Below are positions 10,236-21,731 of a stretch of 64,000 nt of DNA, one piece after another. The position numbers were made by a program, and so were the translations under genes. Below the pieces are notes generated by a model. The model was not told where the DNA came from. It ran no database searches and saw nothing but the letters and a program-made list of their open reading frames with translations. Position 1 is the stretch's first letter. The number at the start of each line of letters is the position of its first letter. This DNA is from Odontocerum albicorne (lineage: Eukaryota > Arthropoda > Insecta > Trichoptera > Odontoceridae). The DNA lies in assembly GCA_949825065.1 (NCBI GenBank), contig OX463859.1, forward strand, positions 12,910,452 through 12,974,451, written 5' to 3'.

Positions 10236-10384
10236 CCACATCTTAATTTTTTCAAAATTCTGAGGACCACAGTTCTTGCCTCCATGTCTATCTTTGGGTT
10301 GATCGTGATCTAGCTGTAATATGCCCGAGGTTCCACAGGACTTACATAGACTTTTTTTGACGGTGTGTCAAGTCAGATTGTTAA

Positions 10385-10525
10385 GTTACCTTCTGAGTCA
10401 AAGAGGCCTTAAGCGAAAAATAAGAACGAAACTCTTTTTTAAAAAATTGTACACCAAAGGGAATCAAATCCGAATCTCTGAGTAGAAGACACACGTCTCA
10501 TCGACTAGACCGCGGAGATCGTCAC
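10385..10525 (-). mobile_element. tRNA-derived SINE, diverged copy
   Basis: Minus strand: GACGATCTCCGCGGTCTAGT head, decayed box B (GGATTTGATTCCC), poly-T/A stretch and CTTAAGGCCTCTTTG body. The 3' tail is missing. Confidence 0.75.
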
Positions 10526-10864
10526 AAATAATGAGTGAATAACATTCAAACATCAATAAAAGTATAATGAAATTAAACTCGGCATTTCAAAAGTGTAAAA
10601 ACTTTAAATTAGTTAAATGCAAAAATATAAAGATGTAATGGACTGATATGTATGAAGCAAACAATTTTAATTAAAAAAATATTTTTTATTGACTATTAAG
10701 ATAGAGAGAAATTGTTGGCGTATAAAGTTTCACGATTAAAAATTAAAGTTTGTGATGCTTTGTTCCGTAATTAATAAAAAAACAAATTTATTTAAAATGA
10801 CTCAATATTAAACGTGGACGTACAAATTGAATAAATACTGTAAACTTGAGTGTATTTATAGAAG
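10526..10864. other. No gene seen
   Basis: AT-rich sequence, no motif recognised. Confidence 0.5.
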
Positions 10865-11320
10865 AATAGACGGGGTGACATTAGTATGCGGAACAGAAGA
10901 CGGAACGAAGTGATTAGGGATGAATGTGAACTTAATAGAAGAAGAAAAATCAAAGAAAGTATTTTATTAAAGGATAATTTATATAACGGCCTTTGGAGAA
11001 CCAAGTCTCTTCAAAGGGGCTCTAATTCAGGACTCGAAATCAATATTATTAAAAAATCACACCTGACAGCTAAAGCAACGCCCGAGCAAATCATGTATAC
11101 TACCCTCGTTGTATACAGTAAAAACTTGTAGAATAATTGCTATATGGAAACTTCTTTCAACCAACCAGAAAGGTGTTTCCTTAGTATGAAGAACATGATT
11201 TGTTTGTGACGAACTATGGATTAGGTATAAGCGATGGATGTCTGTAAAGACTGGAATGTGTATCACTCGATCCTCTCTGCCTACCCGTAAGGGACATGGT
11301 GTGATGTGATATAATGTAAG
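10865..11320 (+). pseudogene. LINE family A C-terminal relic
   Basis: Plus strand has RRRNEVIRDECELNRRRK near 10890-10945, the family's 'RIRNEVIRDECEL' block. Near 11250-11295 WNVYHSILSAYP matches the family's final 'WRS.VSAYP'. The segment between is scrambled. Confidence 0.6.
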
Positions 11321-11747
11321 TAGCTTAATAAGCATTTGGTAATTGTTTTCGCACATTCTATTGTACAATGGGCTTTCAGCTAGTTGGTATATACTATTCA
11401 TTTTTTTTTTTAATATAGGCAATCTAACCAAACTAGGATGGTTTGTGCCACCAAATTAAAGTCATTATACAATTACTCGTAATTATATTATATGAGACAA
11501 TATAATAAAACCGATTTTAAAATTGACGTTTCCAGATAATTCAAAGTTTCAATTGATTAAGCTTCCAAAATTTAACAATCGATCCATAAATGGAAAAGTT
11601 CCTCGAAGAAAGAAGAAACGCAACATTCATTGGACGCGGTAAAGATATGGCTTTTAGTAAATCAAATCTATCTTGCAAAGGACAATCGAAAAATACACGG
11701 TCTATAGTTTCATCATGGATGTCTAGTCACCTTTACTATAATATTAA
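11321..11747. other. No gene; short dispersed motif near 11418
   Basis: A block AACCAAACTAGGATGGTTTG near 11425 also occurs, diverged, at 33420-33450 and 36960, and inverted at 12165 and 40234. It is probably part of a repeat family that I cannot name. The short open frame at 11590-11811 has no family motif. Confidence 0.45.
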
Positions 11748-12144
<397 letters not shown>

Positions 12145-12980
12145 TACTTAGTAATGTCACAAATCATCCTAGTTTGGGTGGATTGCCCATTATAAAAGAA
12201 AATTTAATAATGTAAGGAATTCATCATTCAAAACGTGTTTTAGAACATCTTTATTTTCTCAACAATATTTGACAGCTGTCAATTTCTGATATGAATATGT
12301 TAGCTAACATCGGTGAGATGAATTTTGTTAGGTTATTTTACAGGAAAAATAACACTATTAACATTATCAAATAAATTGAATGTTTGAACGAAAAGTGGAT
12401 CACGGTTAACAACAGCGAATACGGGTTATTTAGAATTGCTTCACATGAGATAATGAAATATTAGCGAAGCTGTCGCTGGCTCTAGCCAAATTACTGTATG
12501 TCATTAGATGCCCATTAAATGACGATATTTTGTCATTAGTCACCGGTTCTAAGGTCAGGATCTAAATAGACATCAATAGTCGTTTAAAAATTCCCATAGA
12601 CAAGAGTCACTTAGAAGTCCGCTAGACATGACGATGTTGTATTCCATACTTTACAAGAATTTATAAATTTGTAATTTTTAGAATTTTTTTCCAAATAAAA
12701 TTTTTATGCCTATTTTATGATTAACATAATTTTTCATGTGTGGATTTTAGTTCTGTTTTGGTCTACTTTATAAAATAGTTGCATTGCACCATTCTGTGCT
12801 CTCGTTGGAATAAAACATGTTATGTTATTTATATTGTTATCAACATTAATTCAACGGGCCTATATATTTGAAACTTCATTGTAACGTAATCTGACTGGCT
12901 TATTACGAAATGAATTATGGATGAACTAGACGAATTAATAGTGCAAACTCACCACTCATATATGAGTCGTGGAAGAGAGA
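12145..12980. other. No gene seen
   Basis: The start (12165-12190) carries the inverted AAATCATCCTAGTTTGGGTG motif. The rest is AT-rich with no recognised element. Confidence 0.5.
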
Positions 12981-12984
12981 AATT

Positions 12985-13125
12985 ATGGTTTTATCAAGTG
13001 TGAATGTGTATGGATGTTTAGGAAATGAAAAATGTATGCGGTGATAGACGACTGTGGCGCTTTATTATTATTATTCTTTGCATACCTCGATAGGGAAACA
13101 GTGTGATTGTATGTACCATATATAC
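12985..13125 (+). pseudogene. LINE family A C-terminal relic
   Basis: Plus-strand CKCVWMF...KMYAVIDDCGALL...AYLDRETV corresponds, with frameshifts, to the family's 'V..EA..VC.DR..WRS..FAYPARE' tail. Very short. Confidence 0.45.
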
Positions 13126-13373
13126 GACTTAAAAATCAACATTTTTTTAACGTTGATGTTTTTCATGTTGTTTTAGTCAAGGTGATGAGTTATCTGGATT
13201 TTGATAAATTCTTCCGGGATTTGTCTTTTGTTCAATGATATATTGATAAATTTGATATATGTTAGCGGAAAATATATGCAAAAACCTGTCCAAAAGATTA
13301 ATCTAAGAACAGTGACGGACTGGCAATGAAAAGATACCCGGAAAATCAGTTGAGACTTGTCCCTTTTATCAAA

Positions 13374-13600
13374 TACAGGCTGTGCTAAAAAAATTATACA
13401 CACTTTAAACGATTATAAATTCAAAATTTATTAAGGTATATCTTAAATTAAAACTTCAAATGCAAGAAGACAAACGTAGATTTTTTTTAATTAACACAAT
13501 AATTTTAATTGATTGCCGTTCTGGTTCACGTACTGCTAATAATGTGGGATCGCGAACATCACGAGTCATTTGTTTTGATATTTAGGTGCATTCATAGTGA
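13374..13600 (-). pseudogene. IS630-Tc1-mariner transposase C-terminal end and terminal repeat
   Basis: The terminus CAGGCTGTGCTAAAAAAATT followed by ATACACACTTTAAA at 13377 matches a diverged copy at 25750 (GGCTGTCACAAAAACG...ATACACACTTTAAA). Just inside it, the minus strand has a transposase tail (RDVRDPTLLAVREPERQSI). Most of the element is gone. Confidence 0.55.
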
Positions 13601-13930
13601 TAGTAAAACACTTTTTTGAAAGACAACAATTTGGCTAAACTGCTTATATAATCTTAGAGTTAAAGTTTGTACATGGATATCTTCCGACAAGGGTAATAAA
13701 AGTTTTATTAACTCATTTATTATACTGCGTCTGGATATTGCAGTTCTACTTATCCTGATTTCTAAATATTTAGATCCAGTCTGTTTTCAATGCAGCTGCT
13801 AGGTTGATATGCAATATTTGTATGGTATTTTATCGACCATTAAAAAAGTTAACACGAGTAGTATTTAAATGACAATATTGTGTTCGCTTGAATATACTCG
13901 CGCAATTTCTGTTCTTTCCGATTCTGGACC
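13601..13930. other. No gene seen
   Basis: AT-rich sequence with no recognised motif; the open frame at 13869-14060 runs into the SINE and is not a gene. Confidence 0.5.
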
Positions 13931-13934
13931 TGGC

Positions 13935-14152
13935 TCGATTATTGTATTGTATTACACTTTCGTAATACTATATACAATGCAGTACATCCGAGTTGGTTGT
14001 TTGCCATATGACTACCTCTCTTTCAAACAACCAGAAAGGTGTTCAATAAACCTTAAGTAAAAATTAAAACTGGAAACCTTTTAAAAAAATAAACCTGAAA
14101 TCGAACTCGCAGCCCCTAGATTGGGCGATCTTATCAAATAGACCACGAAGGT
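13935..14152 (-). mobile_element. tRNA-derived SINE
   Basis: Minus strand: GACGACCTTCGTGGTCTATT head, box B decayed (GCGAGTTCGATTTCAGG), body TTAAGGTTTATTGAACACC, tail GAAAGAGAGGTAGTCATATG and a (TACAA)-like end near 13940. Confidence 0.82.
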
Positions 14153-14471
14153 CGTCGATTTATGTTTGAGCCATTTCGGAGCACTTAGATTTGAACACTG
14201 AATAATATTTTTGTTCCAATCCTTCTGTAGTATACATTTCATTAATTAATAAAATATTAAGAAAAATACAAAAAACTTTACAATTTCAATAATTTTATTG
14301 GCAGTTTGAACTTAATAATTATTATTGAAATTGTGTACACAACATTAGAATACGATTTTAACATAACTGTTTAAAACTTGAAATAATTCTGATATTCCAC
14401 ATTTACGCCTTATTTTCGCGTTACCAAATTAAATCAAAACTTTTGATAAACGTATTTTTTATCTTTTATAG
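14153..14471. other. Putative intron upstream of host exon
   Basis: AT-rich and without ORFs. It ends in a pyrimidine-rich run and AG (TTTTTTATCTTTTATAG, 14455-14471), a good 3' splice site. Confidence 0.5.
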
Positions 14472-14683
14472 GAACCACAACCTGCTGAAACAATCTGTGA
14501 ACTAAAAAAGTGTCGTCTCAAAGACATCAATAAAGAAAATTGTGAAGTCTCCGAGATAACAGTTGTTAACGTTTCAGTGATATCTTTATAAAAATAGTGA
14601 AATAAAAAATAATATAGTGACATATTAAAGAAGTCTAGTGACATCTCAGTGCATTATATCTTGGAAAAAAGTGACCTGCAATC
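14472..14683 (+). other. Candidate 5' UTR part of a host exon
   Basis: Lies between a strong 3' splice site at 14470-14471 and the ATG at 14684. It is somewhat richer in C and G than its flanks, has no ORF, and looks like a spliced leader exon continuous with the coding start. An upstream first exon would be needed and was not found. Confidence 0.45.
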
Positions 14684-14784
14684 ATGACGAAGACAAAGTC
14701 TGATCCAGAGATAACTGTGGAGACAGAGGATGCCAAGAAAGAAAGGGTTAGAAGAATGTTCAGCTGGTCAAGTGATCTTGTTGC
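14684..14784 (+). CDS. Candidate first coding exon of an unrecognised host gene (partial)
   Basis: ATG at 14684 opens a polar, charged N-terminus (starts MTKTKSDPEITVETEDAKKE, then RVRRMFSWSSDLV) of 33 codons plus two bases. It ends precisely at a consensus 5' splice donor (GC|GTAAGT, 14785-14790), and the next in-frame codon would be a stop, so splicing is required. Base composition is clearly less AT-biased than the flanks, and the residue mix is unlike the repeats here. There is no signal peptide or membrane segment in this piece. I do not recognise the protein; the charged tail would suit the cytosolic N-terminus of a membrane or signalling protein, but that is a guess. No following exon was identified in the window. 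Confidence 0.55.
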
Positions 14785-15912
14785 GTAAGTTATTTTTTTC
14801 TACATATTTCCTTGTTTTTTTTTAAGTTTTTTTTGACAACACTTTATTCCTGATCAATAATTAGTACTTATGTATTTTTATACGATTGGACTATGTCCCG
14901 AATAAAAATAAAATCGGCTCCGACATTGCCTTTGATTGACAAATATGTCATTGGTGAAATGTCACCAAGGAAAGTCATTGGTGAAATGTCACTTAGAAAT
15001 GGAGTGATGATTGATTTTATAAAATGCGTTGTTTGATCTGGTTTAAAAAATGTTTTTTATGTGATTGTGCATGGCCGTTAAAAGGTCATGATTTTTTTAA
15101 ATATCTCCAAATTTTTAAATTTCTTTGAATTTATGTTATTTAAATTTTGACAAGAAGGACAAATAAATATTAAGATTAGATAAAATAAGGGATGAATAAT
15201 AAAAAACTATTTCGATGTCAAAATCATTAATATTTGAAAGATTCAATTATATCTATTGTATATTATACTGTTATAAAATTGTGAATGACCGTTGAATCAA
15301 CTTTTTTTAATATCTCTAATTTCTTAATATCTTAAAATGAATTTTGTTTCAATTTTGATAAATGTGTATAATCAATCATAAAGGAATGAGTATAAAAAAA
15401 AATTCGATGTCACAAATCATTTATATTTGAAAGGTTCAATTATATCTATGTTTTTCAGCTGTTTAAATTTGCATATTTTTTTATGTCTATTATTTTTTAT
15501 GTTATATTCAAATAACCACGACTATTGAAAGAATCAGAATATAAGTTTTAAACTATAAATATTTTCTCTCAAGAAATTCTAAAAATGAAGTCGGATAATT
15601 TTAAATATTTGGCAATAATATTTATAACAGTAAAAGCAACGGATGGCGCGTAATCAGTCTGGGATCTGGTGGTGGAGTGCCTGCACTCTTTCCCCTGTGT
15701 GCTAGCCACGCGCACGCGTTTCTCTCCACCGGCGCGCGCATACCGAATTCAAACATCACAATTTCTTGAAAAAAATGAGTTCTTTAATTTCCTTAGGTGT
15801 CAACCACGGAAAGTTTAAAATAAGTTTGATACATAAGTTTCAATTGCATGAAGAAAATAAGTTTGGGACAAGAATATTTTTTTCTGAACGGTTTTATAAT
15901 GAATCCCTTTTG
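14785..15912. other. Putative intron with diverged duplication and a GC-richer island
   Basis: Two diverged direct copies of about 190 bp lie at 15065-15255 and 15275-15455 (shared words: ATTCGATGTCA, TATTTGAAAGRTTCAATTAT, ATATCTCYAATTTYT). A short repeat GTCATTGGTGAAATGTCAC occurs at 14947 and 14978. At 15655-15745 there is an unexpectedly GC-rich patch (CACGCGCACGCG, CACCGGCGCGCGC) with no ORF of note. Confidence 0.5.
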
Positions 15913-15914
15913 TA

Positions 15915-16130
15915 TTGTACTATATGATACTTTCGTTTTATGCAGTATATATAACCTGGCAGCCTTTTTGGCGTGTGGCAATATCTTTCAACCAACCAGA
16001 AATATGTTAAAGAGGCCTTAAGTGAAAACCAGACTGGAACTTAAAAAAAACTGGGTTTCAATGGGAATCGAACCCGCAACCTCCGGGCTGGGAGACAAAA
16101 GTATTACCAACTAAGCCGTGGAGGTCGTCA
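15915..16130 (-). mobile_element. tRNA-derived SINE, well preserved
   Basis: Minus strand: GACGACCTCCACGGCTTAGT, box A-like GGTAATAC, then box B GCGGGTTCGATTCCCATTG, body CCAGTCTGGTTTTCACTTAA and GGCCTCTTTAACATATTTCT, tail GGTTGGTTGAAAGATATTGC. One of the best copies for building a consensus. Confidence 0.88.
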
Positions 16131-16870
16131 TAACTAGTCTTAACCTCGAAGGGTTGAAAAACCAACATTATATACATACGTTCGTGTCAATTTCACTTAT
16201 ACTCTTCTTCCTTATTGTAAAACACGCATCATTCGAGATAATGTATTATATGTTAAGCGTTACTGTGTTCAATGAAAGAGAAGACCGTGTCTTACATTAC
16301 GTTTTATGTAATCTTGAAAGCGATAATGACGTTTTTATAAAAATCAATGAATAATTTACGCATAGCGAGACATATAAAAAAAATATTTGTTCCATTTAAT
16401 ATGATGTAGGTAAATAACGTTTTTCTCAAAAAAATAACATGCAAATATTTTTGTGCTGGTCAGTTGGTTTAGGAATGTAAATATATAAAGTGCTGTATGT
16501 CAATCTTCTAATATTTTATATTTTTTAGCTACTGCCAGCAATAGTCTGAAGCAGAAATGTGTTTTAGACATACATACTAAATAATTGTGACATCAGAATA
16601 ATTTGTTAGTTTAGTGCAGATATTGACTACCAGTGACAATGGGAACAAATCTGCGGTTTGATAAATTCTCATATTGCAATTATCTTAAGTATTTTTCATT
16701 TCATTTTTATTTATAAGTAATTCATCAACACTAGGATGATTAATGTTATCACTTTTAAAGCCAAAAATGCTATCACCATAAGATAGTCAATATTTGAAAT
16801 GAAATAAAAAAAAAAAAAATTAGACCATCTAAAACTTCGGTTGATTTAACTTGAAAATGTTTACAATTGA
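16131..16870. other. No gene seen
   Basis: AT-rich sequence; the 78-codon open frame at 16118-16354 starts inside the SINE and has no family motif. Confidence 0.5.
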
Positions 16871-16874
16871 AAAA

Positions 16875-16978
16875 ATGCCTGTGTCATTCGAGGGGAGTAG
16901 CACAGTGCGGGGTTCGAACTGACGACCTTCCGCACGGAAGTCCAGTGCGTTACCGCGCGGCCATGCATCTCGACACCT
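16875..16978 (-). mobile_element. Second tRNA-derived SINE family (SINE-2)
   Basis: Minus strand has GCATGGCCGCGCGGTAACGC (box A-like), CGTCAGTTCGAACCCCGC (box B-like), then CTACTCCCCTCGAATGACAC and a T-rich tail. The T-stem does not pair, so it is not a working tRNA gene. The distal part matches 63775-63825. A different tRNA ancestor from the common SINE. Confidence 0.6.
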
Positions 16979-17204
16979 TATTATGCTCGGTTATTTCAAA
17001 TTAAAACTTACTCAAATTTTGCTTTTTTATTTATTAGATTTTTACACTACAGCAATTTTGCCTCTTATCCCGTAACCTGGAAAGACTTGGTTACATAAAT
17101 ATGGAAGAAAAAAAATCGAGAATCGTAAGTGTTGGAACCGCTTCACTAAATAGGTTAAAACTCTATAAGTGGTTTTTATTTCCCCTTTATTGTAAATTAT
17201 AACA

Positions 17205-17330
17205 ATTACGAGTTTATTGTACAACAGCAATATCTTTCAACCAAGCAAACATGAGTTACGCATCTTTGTGTCAATGGCTGGGTGGAAGGTTACAATGTTA
17301 TTTAAATAAAACGACTTAAACATACTTTAA
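17205..17330 (-). repeat. LINE-tail relic (family K-like)
   Basis: Minus strand CAGCCATTGACACAAAGATG...TGCTTGGTTGAAAGATATTG matches the corresponding part of 24345-24430. It is a 3' UTR-type fragment. Confidence 0.5.
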
Positions 17331-17858
17331 GCATTGAAAAACAAAGAATAATAAAAAACAGTACAACAAAGTAACAGCAGAAAGAAGATACTTTGTTATT
17401 AAAGAGAGGTTTAATATTTTTTTTTTTTTATTTACACACCGGAAAAGATTGTCCACACCTTTTCGGCGACTTGTTCGTAAAATGCTTGGAAGTGGTCGGA
17501 CCAGGTAATAAATTTTATTTCAGAAAGGCAAAAACAGCTTTAAAAATCATACCAAATACTTCGTTTATGTATATGCTCACCTGATACTATGCCATGACGC
17601 TTCAAATCTTGTATTCTAATTCTATATGTTACATTTTAATTATAATAGTTCAGGTATCATACGCTGTATAGACTATATTAATGTGATTTTTTTATTATTC
17701 TGCTTTAAAAAAATATATATTTAAATAAAAAAACAATATATCCTCGTTTTACGGACTAAATAAACTCGATGCAAGAAAGTGTCATCGTTCAAGGTGAGCT
17801 TCAGATGTACTCGTAATTAGTTACATTTTTTTGGGTTGTTTACTCTTAGCTGCCCTTT
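17331..17858. other. No gene identified; weak open frame
   Basis: The frame at 17393-17584 includes GKDCPHLFGDLFVKCLEVVG after a T-run and ends before a GGTAATAAA that could be a splice donor. No family was recognised and the T-run start is unconvincing. Confidence 0.3.
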
Positions 17859-17859
17859 T

Positions 17860-18400
17860 ATCTTTTTGGAGGTTTTCTTGAAGGACGACTGCCAGCAGGT
17901 GCTATGCATTGCTACGTAGTGAACCCTTATGTTATTCATCCTTTCCACGTAGCTTCGCCTGTATTTTGTGTGGTTTCTTCAATATTCCACAATATCCTCT
18001 GTTTCACATATTTATCGGATACGGGAGCTTCTAAATATCTTTAAGTTAGAACTGTGATCTGTTATCATCTGGACTACCTTCCTTGAGATTTTGACTCTCA
18101 TAATATCATATTTTTGGAGGTCTTCGTGGGGGAAGACTGTAAGCGAATATTTCACGCATTCCACATAGGCAATTCTTGTTAGCTATCCTTTCCATATGCC
18201 CTCGCCAGTGTATTCTGCAGATTTAAGGCCTTTCCAACAGGCATATTGGCTGGGAGACTCGTTCTTGCATACGAGTATGTGATTGAAAGCAGTTCTTGCC
18301 AGCGCAGTCTAGTGTAATTGTTAGGGATATTTAACGCTAATCTTTGTAGTAATGCTGGACAGCTCACAACTTCTCAAACGAGTTTGACAACGTATACCAG
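17860..18400 (-). pseudogene. LINE family B: two adjacent C-terminal relics
   Basis: Minus-strand text HWRGHMERI...SLPPRRPPKI near 18225-18115 is the end of a LINE reverse-transcriptase ORF (usual form 'W..HV.RM......RPPGRPPKRW'). A second, more decayed copy follows at about 18090-17865. The two are head-to-tail. Copies of the same family lie at 28520-29720 and 29890-30260. Stops and frameshifts throughout. Confidence 0.65.
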
Positions 18401-19095
18401 GAGACGCAGATTTCTTCTTACGCTCAAGAAGTTATACCCGAGCATGCCCAGCAGAAACTGAGTAGAATAAAACCATGGGTAGACACCAAACTCACTCATA
18501 TACCTATATATATAATTTGTCTAAAGTTGAAATCAAAACAAAGAGCGTCTTTGATTATCCGAGATAAGAACACCATGAACCATCGGGAGAATTTTTTTTG
18601 GAGATAGGGTCAGAAACTCTTTCAACCAACAGATCTGCACCTTAAAGGAAATCGTCAGATGGAGCAGGAAGAAAGTGGTACTGACGTGACCATGTGATTA
18701 GGATTGGTAGGGATAGAATCCCATATACCATATAGTGGCACACGAGGTTCCACAGAACATCGCATGCCAGGAATGGTGTCTAAAAAGTAGAGAGACATTT
18801 GGTGCTCTACCTCGCACGATTGATTTTTGCAATAAAACATATAAAACAGAGTTTAATAATCAAGTCCTGACGCTTTAACACTGACTTTTTGCTAAACTAA
18901 ACCTTTAAAAAAGTTCCACATAAGACACTTTTTATCTTCAAATAATGAAGGGCAAATTTACATGTTTTGTTTTGATGTAGGGAACATTAAAATACACATG
19001 ATGAACACTTAAGCCATTCGATGTGGATTTTGGTTTTCCTTGATAATTCATACGTATTTACGTAGCCTTATGGGTTCTACTGACGATTCAAATAG
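18401..19095. other. No gene seen
   Basis: No motif recognised. The 61-codon minus-strand frame at 18655-18840 has no family match that I can see. Confidence 0.5.
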
Positions 19096-19096
19096 G

Positions 19097-19312
19097 TCGG
19101 GAAACTGACATAGACAAAGCAATTGTTTATGTACAAGGGTTGTCATGCGATCAATCGGGCAACTAACAGAGACAAAGCAACAAGTTGTTTGTGTACAAGG
19201 CTTGTTATGAGATCAATCGGGCAACTAACAGAGACAAAGCAACAAGTTGTTTGTGTACAAGGCTTGTCATGAGATCAATCGTGCAACTAAACTAGACAAA
19301 GCGACAATTGGG
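19097..19312. repeat. 62-bp tandem repeat, about 3.5 units
   Basis: Unit built on AACTAACAGAGACAAAGCAA ... TTGTTTGTGTACAAGGCTTG ... TGAGATCAATCGGGC. The two inner units are almost identical; the first and last are diverged. Confidence 0.93.
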
Positions 19313-19395
19313 CTTATTGGTGTTTAATAGAAGAGAAAAAAGTTATTTGGACTTACCTAACAAGTGATCTCCAGAAACTATTTACGGTGCCAAAT

Positions 19396-19563
19396 GCAAT
19401 TTAATCTCAATTCAATCTACCTCACAAGATATACTGTAAATTGAAATAAACGCAATTTAATCTCAATCCAATCTACCTCACAAGATATACTGTAAATTGA
19501 AATAAACGCAATTTAATCTCAATTCAATCTACCTCACAAGATATACTGTAAATTGAAATAAAC
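19396..19563. repeat. 56-bp tandem repeat, three units
   Basis: Three near-identical units containing GCAATTTAATCTCAATTCAA, TCTACCTCACAAGATATACT and GTAAATTGAAATAAAC (one base differs in the second). Confidence 0.96.
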
Positions 19564-20360
19564 AGCATTAAAAAATACATGTACAAGTATTTAACGTTTT
19601 TTTTGTTCCTTTTGATACATTAAGAATCTCATGAGCAACTTATTTTTCAATAAATATTTTTGGGTTATGTAGTTTTAGCCCCAATAATTTTATTTTTTTA
19701 AGATAGGCTCTATAGCTTTGATTTTCCATAAATAGTAAATATAAGAAAATTTATTTAGTTACAATATATGTATATAAACTCGACTACACTGATTTCGAAG
19801 AAAGTAATAACTAGTTTTAACCAAACTTACAAAAAAAATTTGTAAATTTGGTTAAAATTAGTTATTACTTTCTTCGAAATAGCTTTGTACATAGAGTTTG
19901 CGCTTTGTACATAGAATTGATCGCGTTGTTAATGTAAGTTTTCCGACTCGGTTGGATCTTCAAAAAGACATTTTAAATGTATGTTTTGGTCAGAAACAAT
20001 TTGTTACTACCTCATAAAGTTTGTCAACGCCATAAATGTTCAATTTAATTACAAAATACTTGTTTAATGGGCAAATAAGCATGTTAAGATCAATATAAAA
20101 AATATTCTTAAGTTATCTTCTTCATCACTTATTGAATGCTGAGCGTTGTGGTGCTCTGCTATATCTGAACTTGATGCCATATTTGAATCCATCCTTTCTG
20201 TTTACTCTTGGGTTGTTCTAGGATGTGTCGGTTTTGTCAACTATTACCATCGATGGCAGAGGTTTAAATATATGTTCTTAATTCAGTAATCTTGTATCAA
20301 CTATATCAAATGATTAATCATTAGACCAGGAAAAAAATAGCAATGCAGATCTGCGACAGT
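19564..20360. other. No gene; contains a long palindrome
   Basis: AT-rich DNA with a 42-bp-arm palindrome at 19792-19880 (listed separately). No coding signal. Confidence 0.55.
19792..19880. repeat. Long inverted repeat (42-bp arms)
   Basis: The left arm from ATTTCGAAGAAAGTAATAAC to CAAACTTACAAA pairs with the right arm TTTGTAAATTTGG...GTTATTACTTTCTTCGAAAT with two mismatches and a 5-base A loop. It could be a foldback element or a snap-back duplication. Confidence 0.95.
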
Positions 20361-20364
20361 TTGT

Positions 20365-20740
20365 GCCAGATTGAAGAATAGAGTATGGCACAATAAAAAT
20401 CTACACCTGGAAATAAAAATTCAGATGTACCAAGATTGTCTCCTTTGGCGCTTTACTCTATTGTGCTGAAATCTGGTCAGCATATAGATACCAGGAGAGG
20501 GGTATAAACGCCTTCTATGTGATGTTTGCGTCAAATACTTGGCAAGACAAGCTAACCAACGAGAAAGTCTTTCATCGCAGCGTTATTTCACCGGCTGTAA
20601 TGCTGACTTGGACATCTATATCGAATCCATGACGATCAATACCCAAAGGACATACTCTATAGTGAAATATACTACGTCAAAAGATCCTACAACGGACCAC
20701 ATATACGCACATTACAAAGAAATATGAAAAATAGAGAGAT
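20365..20740 (+). pseudogene. LINE family C reverse-transcriptase tail
   Basis: Plus-strand pieces RVWHNKNLHLEIKIQMYQDC, LLW..TLL.., then ..RLLCDVCVKYLARQANQRES correspond to the post-RT tail 'IRVYQACVLS.LLYGSE.W......RLN.FH.RCLR.ILG'. Frameshifted at least twice. Related to the minus-strand relic at 51590-51850. Confidence 0.6.
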
Positions 20741-21395
20741 AGAGGTCTAACATAAGAGAAAAACGAAAAGAAGAAGAATATTTCAATAATTGAATTGTAA
20801 CACACTAATATGTAACTCTTTCTTTACTTAAATCTCACTAAAATAAAAAATAAAAATTTCAATTTCAATTCGATGATACCTGACGTGAATCGAACCTGAA
20901 GTGATGTGTTTAATCTTTCCCAGATACATCTACTCAAGTGTTTTTCAGCATTCTATATTTCTTATATATATTTTAGATGAGTGTATGGAGAAAATAGTAA
21001 GATAGGCTGTACATTTCTTTAATAGGCAATCTAACGGTTAACTCACGTTTTACCAAGTCAATGAGAATTTTTGACGAAAAGATTAAATAATAATTAAAAA
21101 TCGGTAGCAAGTACGAGCATCAGTCTATTTTTTCATGTATAACATATATGTCTCAAATAAAATACAGGCAAAAGCATAATATATTGTGATCACGACAAAT
21201 AACAGGCAACACACTTAGATTTTTATAATTAAAGAGAATAAACTAGAAATTGCACTATTTCTATCTCGTTTTGAGAAGATTTGGATTATTGTTAAATTAC
21301 CTATTGCAGAAGGTATCATCTCCCAACTTCCGGAAAATTTCAATGCATTTTCTTCGATCATGACCAAAAAGGCTCTGAAACTACCCTATGTTAAA
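20741..21395. other. No gene seen
   Basis: AT-rich; no motif recognised. Confidence 0.5.
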
Positions 21396-21398
21396 GTG

Positions 21399-21731
21399 TA
21401 TTTTTATTTATTTACACATGTTAAGAAATCTATAAATACACAATTTGCGAAAAAATCAACAGGTAATTTAATTTGAACACACAATTTTAATTGATCTGGG
21501 TTTGTTGTCTTTCATTTGTCGTGTCCCCAGTAAACTAGGATTTTGTCTGTATCTTACTTAGGATATATAGCATGAAAAAATAAATCCATATTTCTTTCCG
21601 ATTTTTAATTATATAAAACCCCGTTGCACATTTTCACCATCCTGACAAACAGTGACACTTCATTACATAACATATGTATATATTACCCGAATCAAACCCC
21701 GTACACTTCATCGCTCCAGACAGACCAAAAT
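21399..21731 (-). mobile_element. Dispersed SINE-like element with (TAA)-type tail, copy 1
   Basis: About 330 bp matching 27164-27497 and 29046-29375. Minus strand starts TTTTGGTCTGTCTGGAGCGA, has CACTGTTTGTCAGGATGG and CAACGGGGTTTTATATAA in the middle and ends near TGTAAATAAATAAAAATA. The tail is AT-rich and microsatellite-like. No ORF and no clear tRNA boxes. The most diverged of the three. Confidence 0.75.

Noticed and set aside
16885..16975. Functional tRNA gene (minus strand)
   Set aside because: Box A- and box B-like words are present, but the T-stem and acceptor stem do not pair; a related copy at 63775 supports a SINE.
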